Origin: Narthecium ossifragum
Lineage: Eukaryota; Streptophyta; Magnoliopsida; Dioscoreales; Nartheciaceae
NCBI GenBank assembly: GCA_963920575.1
Contig: OY986964.1
Coordinates: 34,517,825-34,581,824, forward strand
Direction of reading: 5' to 3'
Length of the DNA stretch: 64,000 nucleotides
Below, piece by piece: positions 45,512-56,623 of the stretch. The notes beneath the pieces were generated by a model, which was not told the DNA's origin, searched no databases, and was given only the letters and a program-made list of their open reading frames with translations. Numbering within the stretch: the stretch's first letter is position 1; each line of letters opens with the position of its first letter. A program made the position numbers and the translations under genes.

Positions 45512-47537
45512 TGTTCGTGGATAAAACGTCGATCTCGTTGGGACGAGATCTCTATTTTATTTCTGAGCAAATCATATTTTAATTTCATTTCAGGAAATTG
45601 TAGGCACCACACCCCTGGATCTGCCGATCGCCAAGTCGACAGATCCATCATTTACATCCCCGTAGGGAACACCTCCGATTCTAGATCCAACAAAATATTT
45701 TTATAACAAAAGAAGAAAATAAGAAAACAAGTGACGTAATATATCAAACCGCCACCTTCAAAGCCATGCATGCCATCTTTGCCGTCGGGGGCTTCAAATC
45801 CGTTGGGCTTGGGAGCTTTGCCGTCCAAGCGTTTGGGAACGCCGTCCAGCAAGATCCGACCTCTGTTGTCGTGGGAGGAGCGGCGACTGTGTTTGATGAA
45901 GCCGGCTTGGAGAAAAGAAGCCTAGAATCGGCTAGAACAGGGGAGCGCTGGTTGGGACCAAGGAGGTGCGGCGAGCGGCTGGAGCTTCAGTCGCCGGAAC
46001 GATGATGGTGGCTGTCCCTCTTCAGAATGGGTTGATGTTCTTGCGCCGCGAGATCACCAGGGAGACGGGAAAAAACGCCGACTGGAACAGAGAACAAGAA
46101 CAAAAACAGGGGACGCTTGTCTTCAAAGCCGCCGGGAGAGAGAGAGCCTTGGCTCGATCTCCGTCGCTGGTGAGGAACCAAGCTAGAGTAACTTTGCTGG
46201 AGGTCTAAGCCGCTGGTGACGAGCAAGAGAATGAAGCTTGAGCCGCAGGATCGACGAGCCTCCTACAGCGTCGACCCAGAGACGCGAGCGTCTCAATGGG
46301 TTCCGGCTGTGTTGGCTGGATCTACGTCGTCCGGTGATGCGCAACTTTGGAACGTCACCAGAACCTCTTCGTCTTCAAGCCTCTTCTTCAGTTTCTTCTT
46401 TCACTTCTTCTTCAATTTCTTCAATCGGCTTCTTCTTCAGCTTCCTTGACAGTCTTCAGCCCGTTCTCTTCACCAGCCTTCAGACCGTTCAGAACCCAGC
46501 TCAGACCCAACTCCGACCTCTTCAGCCTCTTCAACAGCCTTGAGCCCAAGCTTCGACGTGATCTTTCACCGGTCTTCGACGCGTCTTGCATCAGCCTCCC
46601 GGCGTTCTTCAACCCAGCTTCGACCAAGCTTCAACGCCTTCAGCCAAGACCAGCCTTCAGCCCGTTCAACCCAGCTCCGACCAGCCTTTTCTCAAGGCCA
46701 TACTCCTCTATTTATAGCCACGAGAGGCATATCTCTTTGTATGGAAGGGATCATGGATCCCTTAATCAAAGGGTGCTGATTGCCTTTAAGAATGCTCATC
46801 CTTTCATATAAGGATAGCTACAACGGGATCAAAGGGATGCTGATTTTATATATTTTTTTTATATATATGGTATGGACGGGTGATGCTGATTTCATATTTC
46901 TTTTTTATTTATTTATATGGTATGGACGTATATGTAGCCCATTTGGAGATCTGCTGATTTTTGTTTTGGCGGATTTATCTTTTGAAATTTGAAAGTGTTG
47001 TTCGAATCTCGATTTTGAATATTTCTCATGTCCATTGTTATTTAAATATTTGTCCAGATTTGATAAATCATCTGTGAATATTTTCTCCCGTACAAAATAT
47101 TTATCTGAATTCTGAATATTTACTGGGATTTTACCAAAACATCCTCAGTGGTCATATATGTCAGACCAAAATATTTTGAGGGTGGAATGGTTAATTTTCA
47201 GACAATTATACCCTGAGGGTGTGAATTGCCCAAAATCCCCCTGGGGGCTAGAGGTTTCAGTAAAATTACTAGAATACCCCTGTGTCCATATGGCTTATTT
47301 AGTTTGTTGTAGAATGTAATTGGGAGTCCAGGCCTGTATTTTGGCCCAAATTCCCAATACGCCCTTAGGCGGGTGAAATTACCCCAAATGCCCCTGGATG
47401 CCATCGAAGTTAGGACAAGCATTCATCGGGACATTTCAAATATGTTCTAAGCTTGCTTGAGTTTATCTGATGTTATTTTGGCTCAAAACAGACAGTGGTT
47501 ACTGCGACCTTTTGGCCTAGCAAAATTGATGTCAACG
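45512..47537 (+). mobile_element. Solo-LTR-like insertion in the FAR1 domain exon
   Basis: The FAR1 coding word TRIG|CKAM is split here. The 5-bp word tggat occurs at 45507-45511 and 47538-47542, and removing one copy with the insert restores the expected codons. The insert starts TGTTCG and ends TCAACG, so the right end departs from the canonical CA by one base. A TATA-like ctatttatagcc (46708-46719) supports LTR identity. Open frames inside (for example 46347-46811) are Phe/Ser-rich low-complexity translations without family resemblance. No internal retrotransposon parts are visible. Confidence 0.6.
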
Positions 47538-48962
47538 TGGATGTAAAGCGATGATAAGCTTGAAGAAAGTTGGACAAAAATGGGTTGTATGTAAGTTTGT
47601 TATTGAACACAACCACGAACTTCTAACTCCTAAAAGTACAACAATCCTTCGTGGACATAGAAGCGTATCAAGTGCTCAACGAAATTTGATAGACACACTC
47701 AATGAATCAGGAGTACCTACAAGAAAGATACTTTCAGTTTTAAGCAAGGAGGCCGGTGGCAACTTCAATATGGGTTGTATTGGTAAAGATGTGGAAAATT
47801 ATCTGGGCAATAAGAGAAGAGCACGTCTACAAGGGAGAGATGCTCAAAGGATGTATTCTTATTTTCATGAAAGACAAAGTAAAGAGCCGGTTTTGAGTAC
47901 ACAATTGAAGTTGATGAAAATGGGTGCTTGGGCAATTGTTTGTGGGCAGATGCAAGATCACGAGTTGCATACCGGTACTTTGGAGAAGTTGTGGCTTTTG
48001 ATGCAACATATCTGACAAATTATTATGACATGCCTTTTGTTCCTTTCACTGGAGTTAATCATCACCACCAATCGGTTATGTTTGGATGTGCTTTACTTGT
48101 AAATGAAACAACAGAGTCTTATGCATGGTTGATTGAAGACATGGCAAGCATCAATGGGTGGACATGCTCCTGCAGCAATTATCACAGATGATGACAAGGC
48201 TATGGGTAAGGCAATAGCAACAGTTGTCACACCCCGACCCAGAAAACCCCATCCAGGACGAGGCATGAGGGTTCCTATCACTATTCATCTTCAATTGGCG
48301 CGATACAATGCGAAAAAGACAGATAAATTTAAACAATTTATATTCCAGAGGTAAAACAGTAATTCAATTCATATATATATATACATCAGTTTGTACTAAT
48401 TAAACATCTGATACAAGATTCTTATCAAACTCCTCAAAGGTAAAGATATTATACAAAAATCTCAAAAGATCCTCGAAGATGTTTATAATATACAAAACTG
48501 CCAAAGTACAATAATCATCCTCCAGCAACCTCAAGCACCTCTGATGTAGTCGCGCCTCCAAAAGCTGATCTCGCCGGCTCTACTGCTGAAGAACTGGCGC
48601 ATGCACCTGCAAACGCAGCCCGGGTAGGAGTGAGCGATAAGCTCAGTAGGGTTCTACTCTACGGCACATAGAAGGGAGGAAAACATCAACAGTGATATCT
48701 CCCGCTCAAGCCTAAGGAATGCCACGGGTCCCACAACCCCTATCGACTCCCCCAAAGGGATCCTACTCTTCTCAACCGACCACGCTGGGAACATCAACCA
48801 ACACGCTGGGAGGAAAGGAACAAGAACTAGTAGGATCACCGTTACCCAGCAGAAAACCACTGCCTGGGGACCATGTCTGGGACATCGACAACCATCCTTA
48901 ACACTTAGCCTTGGGAAGACAACACAACCTCTAAACCTCAAAGCAAAGATCACAACCAACTA

Positions 48963-50508
48963 GGCTAAATTATGTATTAGTACCCTGTAGTTTTGGTCAA
49001 CTTTTTATATGGTCCCTGAACTTCAATTTTCGTGACATTGAGTCCCTCGATTTTGTTTTTTGGTTCTCATGTGGGCCTCCACCCCAATTTCCGTCGTCAA
49101 CTAACGGCACGCACGTGACCCCCTTCCGTCAGCTAACGGCAGCTGCCTGAGACCGGTGGGCTCTGCTGTAACTTCCGGCCCCCTCCTTTCATCTCCGCAA
49201 CCCCAACTCCGACGACCCTCGCGCCCACCACCAACTCCACCATCTCGCCCACCTCAGCCCGCACAGCTGAGTCCTCCGCCGCGTCCGCCTGCGCCCCGGC
49301 CGCTGTCGAGCGCCTCGTCCGCCTCCTCTCCATGTCCGTCTCTCGCGCCGTTCCCCTCCACGCTGTGTTCAAGGTCTGGAGGGAGCTCGGCCTGCCCGAC
49401 GATTTCGAGGACTCCGTCCTCGCCAGCAACTCCTCCCTCTTCTCCATTCACGATAAATCCCAGAGAACCCAACACCCATCTCCTCCAGCTCACGAAACCT
49501 GACCCTCACTCTAGCTTCTTCACCCCCGTAGTCGAACAGTGGAGGACCCGCAAGCGATGCCGAGATGGATCCAAGGCCGACGAGATGGAGATTAAGTACG
49601 GTTTCAAGCAAGGGTTTCCACCTGGGATGCGTCTCACCAAGAGCTTTAGATCAAAGCTCAAGGAGTGGCAGCGGCTGCCGTATGCCGGCCCGTATGAAAT
49701 GTCGTCATTGGTAGTGGCGGGAGGCGGCCGAGGAGGGAGGAGGGGAGCACTGGCATCGGAGAAGAGGACCGTGGGGATGATTCACGAGTTCCTGAGCCTG
49801 ACGGTGGAGAGGATGGTAGAAGTGGAGAAGGTGAGCCACTTCCGGCGGTGGTTTGGCATCGAGCTCAACATCCGAGACTTGTTCCTGGACCACCCGGGAA
49901 TGTTCTACCTGTCCACCAAGGGGAAGCGACACACCGTGTTCCTAAGAGAAGCCTATGAGAAGGGGAGGCTCGTCGATCCAAACCCCATCTACGAGGCCAG
50001 GCGACGGCTCCTCAACCTCGTCTTGCTGCGCCGCCGAGGGATCGGCAGGGCTGATACCACACTGGGAGAGGAACAAGATGGCGACGGCTCAGATTCCGAT
50101 GAGATCGATTCCGCTCGCGATCTCCAGGACGTGAGAGCGGAGGGCGTTGGGGCTCTCCCTTGTTATAATAATCGGCGGCTTGGGCTTGTTCTTGGACCCT
50201 GGAGGCCGGCCAACGCGGTCGGCGCCCGCCGGAGATGGGGTCGTCGGAGTTGGGGTTGCGGAGATGAAGGGAGGGGGCCGGAAGTTACAGTAGAGCCCAC
50301 CGGTCTCAGGCAGCTGCCGTTAGCTGACGGAAGGGGGTCACGTGCGGCGCACATGACCCCTTTTGCCGTTAGTTGACGACGGAAATTGGGGTGGAGGCCC
50401 ACATGAGAACCAAAAACAAAATCGAGGGAGTCAATGTCACGAAATTGAAGTTCAGGGACCATATAAAAAGTTGACTAAAACTACAGAGTACTAATACATA
50501 ATTTAGCC
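48963..50508. mobile_element. Pack-MULE (Mutator-like element with captured gene)
   Basis: 1546 bp with long terminal inverted repeats of about 250 bp, starting GGCTAAATTATGTATTAGTA, that match at high identity apart from a roughly 18-bp indel near 49115/50350. It is flanked by a perfect 10-bp duplication caaccaacta (48953-48962 and 50509-50518), in the size range of Mutator-like insertions. No transposase is present. The interior is GC-rich and encodes part of a plant organelle RNA recognition (PORR) protein, so it fits the definition of a Pack-MULE. Confidence 0.93.
49308..50190 (+). pseudogene. PORR-domain gene fragment captured by the Pack-MULE
   Basis: Two frames together give PORR family text. 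The first (about 49308-49462) has PLHAVFKVWRELGLPDDFED. The second has REPNTHLLQL (about 49462), KYGFKQGFPPGMRL (about 49590), WQRLPYAGPY (49669), MIHEFLSLTVERMVEVEKVS and HFRRWFGIELNIRDLFLDHP, ending with FYLSTKGKRHTVFLREAY and LVDPNPIYEARRRLL. A frameshift at about 49455 separates them. PORR proteins bind organellar introns and aid their splicing. N- and C-terminal parts seem missing, and no introns are visible. A 406-residue frame (49156-50376) spans the insert, but its first and last parts translate the terminal repeats and so are artefactual. Expression is unknown. Confidence 0.85.
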
Positions 50509-53475
50509 CAACCAACTATAATATATCCTCGATAACATGAGATTCTGATTAAACAATCACGTCCTACTCCTTACTACCCAGTCGCGGTCCTAAGGCTAGA
50601 TCCGAGCTACCCGAGAACCTGGGATCAACGATCAACCCGTCGCCCGCCTAACCTGATATGCCTCTAATGCAAACAATATGCATGCAATGCTCAGGTACAG
50701 ATAACGATATATTGGCATGCAACAATATGGCAATAATCATACAGGGCTAGGCATAGCCTCTAGCTAGCCAAAGGGGTGAGCATAGCAAGGGTCGCAAATA
50801 CAGATAATCTATACTAACCAAACAATGATTAGAGCCAAACGATAAACACAGATATATAATAGTCTTCAGTGCTCTCCTGCACCTGACAGACTAAGGTTCC
50901 ACAGTTACCCCGCAGGTAACTGGCCAACAGTTATACAATAGCCCTCGACACACGCCGCCATCAGGCTAAGGTTCCACAATTCCACATTAGCTAGCACTCA
51001 TAGCTAGTTAATGGTTAAACAACCAATTAAGCCGTTAAACTACTTATCCAACCAAGTATTTAAGTGCGAGGAAAACCGTAAATCCGCTCAAAGCAGTATG
51101 AACGCAATTCCATCCTCAATCTCGATAAACTCCATTAATATTCCTTGAAAACGATGTGCATGCTTCCTAACATGATTGGATAGCTATCATGAATGAAAAC
51201 CAATCAAAGGAAACCAGAAAGCACAGCTCAGTGGCCCACGGTCGATGCGATGGTCGATCCGACGGTCGACCGTGAGGCCACGGTCGATGCCACGGTCGAT
51301 CCAACGGTCAACCGTGAAGCCAAAGAAGGGAAAAGCATAAGGGCCACGGTCGATCGGTGCATCGACCGTGGGAGACCCAAAACGGGACAGATCCTCACGG
51401 ACGATGCGACGGTCGATCCGACGGTCGACTGTAAGGCGGAAAGAAAAAGGAGAAGGAACCATGGTCGATCGGGGCATCGACCGTGGGAGGCCAAAAATGC
51501 AACAAAGCCCGACGGTCGATACGACGGTCGACCGTCAGTCCCGAAAGAAGCGTATTAACGCTTGACGGTCGATCCATCGATCGACTGTCAGCCCCACGGC
51601 ACAGTTCCTCATAACAGTGCCGGAAATTCAATTTCTTGAATTTGAATGATCAAATCAAGTTGGAAGTTGATGAAACTTTGCAAGCATGCATAAAAGATGA
51701 TGGGGAAACCATTGGTGCGAGGAAAACATGAGTTTGATGGTTAAATCTCCTATCTAGGTCAAAACGGTTGAAAATTGATAATACGGAAACAAGCCGTTAA
51801 AATACCGAAATCGCAAGGTAGGAATACTTGAATCAAGCCACACCACAAGTGCTATAAGCTACATAACATTCTAACATGTATTCCTACAGCGAAGATACAA
51901 TAAACCTATCCTAGGAGAACTCGATCACAAGATCGAGGTAGAAACACCTACTTGAACAAGCAGGGCAGCTTCTCCACGCATCCCCCAAGTCCGATCACCA
52001 AGATCCGCTCCTCGAACGCCGCGCCCCGAAGCCCTAGCACAGCCGCAGGAGAGAGAGAAAGAGAACGGTAGGAGAAGAAGAAAGAAAGGAGAGGGAGAAA
52101 GGAGGAGAGCTTAAATAGAAAGCTGGAATCGATCACAGCCGTCCGACTCGATCTCTCCCGATCGAGCTCCGATCTTCCCAAGGCTAAGGTCAACCGAGCC
52201 AAACCACAAAACCAGACCCTCGACCTAACGCGGTCGGACCGGGTTGGAGGTACGGGTCCTCACAACAGTGCTACCAAATACTACTCATAGGTTATGTCTA
52301 TGGCATATCTTACAAAACATTCCTCAGCATTTGGCTCATGTTTACAATAAATATCCGGAATTCAAAGCAGCATTTAATCATTGTATTCATGACACAGTCA
52401 CAATACAAGAATTTGAGTTAGAATGGAGTGAGCTTCTTGTCAACTATGCTCTGGAAGGGAATGATTGGTTGAATACTCTGTACATGCGGCGTGACAAATG
52501 GGTGCATGCTTACTTACGGACAATCTTCTTTGCTAGCATGTCTACGACTCAGCGGAGTGAGAGTATGAATAAATTTTTCAAAGATTATGTCCGCTCGAGC
52601 ACTATGGTGAGTGACTTTGTCCATCAATATGAGAAAGCATTGGATGCACATTATTTTAAGGAGAAGGAAGCAGATGTGAGGACAAAAAGTTCTAAACCAG
52701 TCATGAGAACCACTTGCAAGATGGAAGAAGAGGCATCAAATATTTATACGAGGAAGTCATTTAAGATTTTCCAAACCGAGCTACTTAATGTTTCAAAATA
52801 CATGTCATTTAAAGATCGCGAAGAAGGTAGGAAGAAAATATATAGGGTGGTTCCTTATGGGAAAGACCGTCCAATGTATGAAGTTGAATTAGAAACTGAT
52901 GTGAAGAAAGCTACATGCACATGCCATATGTTTGAATTTAAGGGAATTATTTGTATGCACATTCTTCAAGTGTTTATGAAGAAGAACTTAGCAGATAGTC
53001 TCCCAGATCATTATATATTAGAGAGATGGACAATCAAAGCGAAGAACCGTGTCCTATGTGACATACCCATTAGTGATTGTGTTGTTGATGCACCAATGTC
53101 TTCTATGTTGATGAGAAATAACTTAATGGTGGAATTTTCTAAGAATGCAGCAATGGGGTCAATATCGAAGGAAAAGTATGATCTTGTTCGCCTTGGCATA
53201 CAGAAGATTAACCATGAGCGTGGTGTAATTGATAAAGGAGCTACAAATTACGGTGAGAAGTGTCGATAATACTACATCACAAAGCCAGGTACTATCAAAT
53301 CTTCCATTCACATTGCTAGACCCGACTCAAGTTCGTCGTAAAGGACGACCAAAATCGCTGCGACAGAAGAATCCCAAAGAAAATCAACTTGGGGTGAAAA
53401 GAAAATGTAGCATTTGCAAGGAAAATAGACATATAAGGAGCACTTGCCCTTTATATAATCAAGCAAGGTATATAT

Positions 53476-54560
53476 TTATTGTTTAATGTGTTTAATGTAA
53501 GTTAGTTCCTTGTTTTCAATTCATAGCTTTTTAAGTCAATATGTTTTGCAGGGCTAATGTGAGTATAAGGTTGAGTGCTAATATTATGGATTCGACACAT
53601 GAATTGGGTAGAAATGAGGTATGTAGCGTTTAATTGTATGTTATTTGCAGTTTTTTTCCCCTCATCCTTAATTTTTTTTCTAGCTAATTTATGAACCATG
53701 AACCTTGCTCATTGCCAACTATGGTTTGCCCATCTGCAACTTCAACTAAAATGTTTCATAATCATGCACCCTCATCGACTACAACGGATTTTGGTGTCGA
53801 ATGGACATTCAACTAAAGCGGCTAAAACATCAATGAAGTTATTGGGATTTTTTTGCAATAGGTTTTTTAATTACTGGTCTTGTAGAAACAATTAATGGTG
53901 TTGTAGTATTTTGTTAGAACTTCATTATTTTTGTTGTGAATGGACTATATGGACTAGTAATACACACTTCATTCCCTCTTTGGATTCCTGGTTTGATACA
54001 CATGTCCAATAGATGAAAAAAGCCAGCATTATATTGTGTTTTAAATTTTGTCCATAGTGAGTGAAGGAAGGCATGTGTGTCTTCATTTGATCAAACTATA
54101 GTTCCATCTTAAGCTATTAAATAACATGGCATTCATAGGTCATCTTGACGAGTAAAAGAGAATATTATATTCCATAATGTGAATAAACATGCTCTTAAGT
54201 TCACATGTAATTAGCTAAATTTTTACCTATGAACTTTTTTTATTTAAAAAAATGAGAATATGTGCCACTATGTTTGTTTACTGTAATTTGTTGAAGAAAA
54301 ATAAAGATATAGAAGCGTTCCTCTTCGGGCTTCGTTCAGAAATATCTTTCTGACCTCACGTGCAGCTTAAAAATGCTACATGGCTGATTTCCATTGGCTT
54401 GGAAAAAAGCTATTGCTTTTTGTCAAGCCGGACAGAAGTTATTCCTTTTCATAGGCTTTCCTAATTAAGCCAAGTAGAATTGTAACTTTTTTTTACTTAT
54501 TTTCGCTACCGTGTAGGACAAGTCTTTTTTAAATGTCGTGTCTGAATCGACCTCAATCTC
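53476..54560. other. Intergenic stretch, no gene recognised
   Basis: AT-rich sequence following the FRS-like relic; short frames only. The last bases may be part of its former 3' exon and untranslated region. No terminal repeat of a MULE was identified. Confidence 0.4.
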
Positions 54561-54837
54561 AATCTACATACTTTTCTTATGTTGAATTGGTAATTCAGCT
54601 TCGGCTGACCCCTTCAAAAGGGGCAAAAAAAAAAAAGACTTGGTAATTCAGCTGCAAATTCCATGCAGCTCTCTCTCCCGCTCGCCGCCCCCCTCCCTCC
54701 TCCCGCCCGCCGCCACCGCCGCCAAGCAATCACAAAATCTACATACTTTTCTTATGTTGACTTGGTAATTCAGCCTCGGCTTATCTCTTCAAAAAAAAAA
54801 AAAAAAAACTCGGTAATTCAGCTGCAAATTCCATGCA

Positions 54838-54913
<76 letters not shown>

Positions 54914-54948
54914 CCCTCCCCCCCGCCCGCCGCCGCCAAGCAATCACA
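54561..54948 (+). repeat. Tandem duplication upstream of hydroxylase paralogue
   Basis: A unit of about 175 bp beginning aatctacatacttttcttat starts at 54561 and again at 54736. Both carry gcaaattccatgca, a CT tract and gccgccaagcaatcaca. The second copy has a long CT microsatellite where the first has only a short ctctctctcc. It lies in the probable promoter of the gene at 55172. Confidence 0.85.
54840..54911 (+). repeat. CT microsatellite
   Basis: An uninterrupted (TC)n of about 72 bases, followed by a C-rich tract. The long Leu/Ser and Glu/Arg open frames over it are artefacts of the repeat. Confidence 0.98.
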
Positions 54949-55171
54949 ACTAACCCGGAAATCAGTTCAGTGGTTCGCAGCTGACAATTAACCACACATT
55001 CACACTACTATGTCTAGTTCCTCTTTCTTATAAACCGGCTCCCTTTGTGATCGGACATATAGCAAAGACTAGTCGAGTCTGCTTCCAAGGCTAGCAAGCT
55101 GCAAGCTCTCTCTCTCTCCTTTTGTCTCTCCCTATCTCTCTCTCTCGCCCCCCCCCCCCCCCAAGGCTCAC

Positions 55172-55396
55172 ATGGGTATTCTCTTACCCTCAGATGAGAT
55201 GCTCGCCATCCTGGTTCCAATTGTGGTATACTGGACCTACTCAGGAATACACATGTTGTTTGGTCGGTGTAAAAGTTATAGGCTGCATTCCAACAAGGAC
55301 GAGGATCTAAAAAACCTGGTCTCAAAGCAGGAGGTTCTCAGAGGAGTATTATTTCAGCAAGCATTCCAAGCAACCTTCTCCTTACTAGCATTAATG
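55172..55396 (+). CDS. Sphinganine C4-monooxygenase-like, exon 1 only (partial)
   Basis: The ATG at 55172 opens 75 codons (MGILLPSDEMLAILVP ... YRLHSNKDEDLKNLVSKQ) ending at 55396, followed by a GT donor (55397-55398). This is the same splice position and phase as in the gene at 14669-15512, to which it is clearly paralogous. The exon 2 that should carry the histidine boxes is not present after the 200-N gap; 55664 onward shows unrelated sequence. It is therefore either hidden in the gap or deleted. The CT-rich leader and a C run (55148-55162) precede the start. If intact, the product would hydroxylate sphinganine in the ER. Confidence 0.75.
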
Positions 55397-55463
55397 GTGA
55401 TTAATCGATCCTTGCCCTCTTTTCTGAAACTTTTGCTTGCATATATATATATATATATATATA

Positions 55464-55663
55464 NNNNNNNNNNNNNNNNNNNNNNNNNNNNNNNNNNNNN
55501 NNNNNNNNNNNNNNNNNNNNNNNNNNNNNNNNNNNNNNNNNNNNNNNNNNNNNNNNNNNNNNNNNNNNNNNNNNNNNNNNNNNNNNNNNNNNNNNNNNNN
55601 NNNNNNNNNNNNNNNNNNNNNNNNNNNNNNNNNNNNNNNNNNNNNNNNNNNNNNNNNNNNNNN
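55464..55663. other. Assembly gap (200 N) next to TA repeat
   Basis: A run of 200 N immediately after a TA microsatellite (about 55440-55463) in the intron of the hydroxylase paralogue. The repeat is the likely cause of the assembly break. Confidence 0.98.
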
Positions 55664-56618
55664 ACCAAGTTATGTTGTTGCCTTAATTGGGATTGCTGGG
55701 GCCTGGATCTAGCTGTTGCTTGCCGCGCCTACTGTAAGTGAGTACCGGCCTGGATTGCAACCCATCAGATTTTTGGGCAATTAGAACATGCCAACAAGAT
55801 ACTATATTGGTGCAGTCTTCTTCTGAAGTCTTCCAGTCAAGAATTTAAGGAAAGATATGCATTGAATTTGATTTGATTCAAGTCCAGTTAGATACTTAAT
55901 TGGCTTGACTTGATGGAAGCTCAAAGCTCCATAAGTGGAGGGGGCTGTTACCTCTGTAGAGATGATTTCCAATACATCCTGCTAAAGAAATCAGTCATTG
56001 GTCATACACCTTAGACACAACCTCTGTTCCAGATATGAAATGTTGGACAACTAAATCACCAGAACAAAAACACTGAGATACTGTTAACTCACTGACTAGG
56101 GAAAGAAAACTTCAAGTAATAAACTAGGTTAAGAAGGTTGATATCAATTTGACTGTGGTCATAAAAATTATTTCTATTCTCTATGTAAAGAGTTTTTTCC
56201 CATATCAGCTGAATTTTCTTCATGTAAGTGAATAATATACATAACAGAACGCTTCATTATTCATAACAGATGCCCTTACTTCAGCTCCAATTTGTTATAT
56301 TCCAGCTCTGGCTTTACCATTCATATCTGAAACCAGAACTTATAGCAGCTGTGATATATGTATCCTTTTCCACCATCCATGATCCATCTACACACCATTG
56401 CTAATTCTACAACCATATCACACAATTTTAAAGAATAGAAGTGAAAATTACATACAAAATAAGGAATAATTCACAAAGGAATTTATGCCGCCGTCCCATA
56501 GATCCACCTCCACCGCCAACTCTAAAGGAAACCGGAATTTGGCGATGTACTGAACACCGGCTTGTCCTTCATGGCCACATTGCTAACCACATTGTTGCTG
56601 TTGCTCTTCCATCAAACA
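55664..56618. other. Unassigned sequence between gap and solo LTR
   Basis: No gene recognised. Text such as tggagggggctgttacctct (about 55937) resembles a polypurine-tract/LTR junction, so part of this may be LTR-retrotransposon debris, but no second copy is present to confirm it. The last 30 bases adjoin the helicase-like exon fragment that resumes at 62087. Confidence 0.35.
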
Positions 56619-56623
56619 TTCCG

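Larger units (their letters stand above)
48225..52264 (-). mobile_element. Solo LTR (Tekay-like family, minus) in the FRS-like gene
   Basis: Flanked by acagt (48220-48224 and 52265-52269). On the minus strand it runs TGTGAGGACCCGTACC ... GGTCGGGGTGTGACA. Without the nested Pack-MULE the LTR is about 2.5 kb. A cluster of CGGTCGAT/CGGTCGACCG motifs lies at 51237-51590. It belongs to the same sequence group as the LTRs at 56624-62086 and 57884-60389. Confidence 0.92.
45378..53475 (+). pseudogene. FAR1/FRS-like (MULE transposase-derived) gene, broken by two insertions
   Basis: Reads in pieces. 45378-45511 is the FAR1 DNA-binding domain middle (YVCSREGFRRGYY). 47543-48224 has the domain end (CKAMISLKKVGQKWVVCKF, EHNHELLTP) and the MULE transposase core (CLWADARSRVAYRYFGEVV, MPFVPFTGVNHH, AAIITDDDKAMGKAI). 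52270-53266 has the rest (THRLCLWHILQNIPQ) and a SWIM zinc finger (CTCHMFEFKGIICMHIL, about 52915-52970). 53405-53450 has a CCHC-like CSICKENRHIRSTC. Frame changes lie near 47895, 48136 and 53265. The N-terminal exon was not found. FRS proteins are transcription factors domesticated from MULE transposases; this could equally be a degenerate autonomous MULE, since no terminal repeats were located. Clearly non-functional. Confidence 0.85.

Noticed and set aside
46347..46811. A Phe/Ser-rich protein gene in the solo-LTR-like insertion
   Set aside because: Composition reflects repeated cttcttcagc and ttcaaccc words; no conserved domain or splice signals seen.
49156..50376. A complete 406-residue host gene
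   Set aside because: Its first and last parts translate the terminal inverted repeats of the Pack-MULE, and the PORR text starts in another frame.
51187..51631. Overlapping frames rich in DRPSHRP / VDPTVD repeats
   Set aside because: They arise from the repeated GGTCGAC motif read in all frames, inside a solo LTR.
54663..54995. Open frames over the CT microsatellite
   Set aside because: Pure dinucleotide repeat gives endless Leu-Ser or Arg-Glu translation on either strand.
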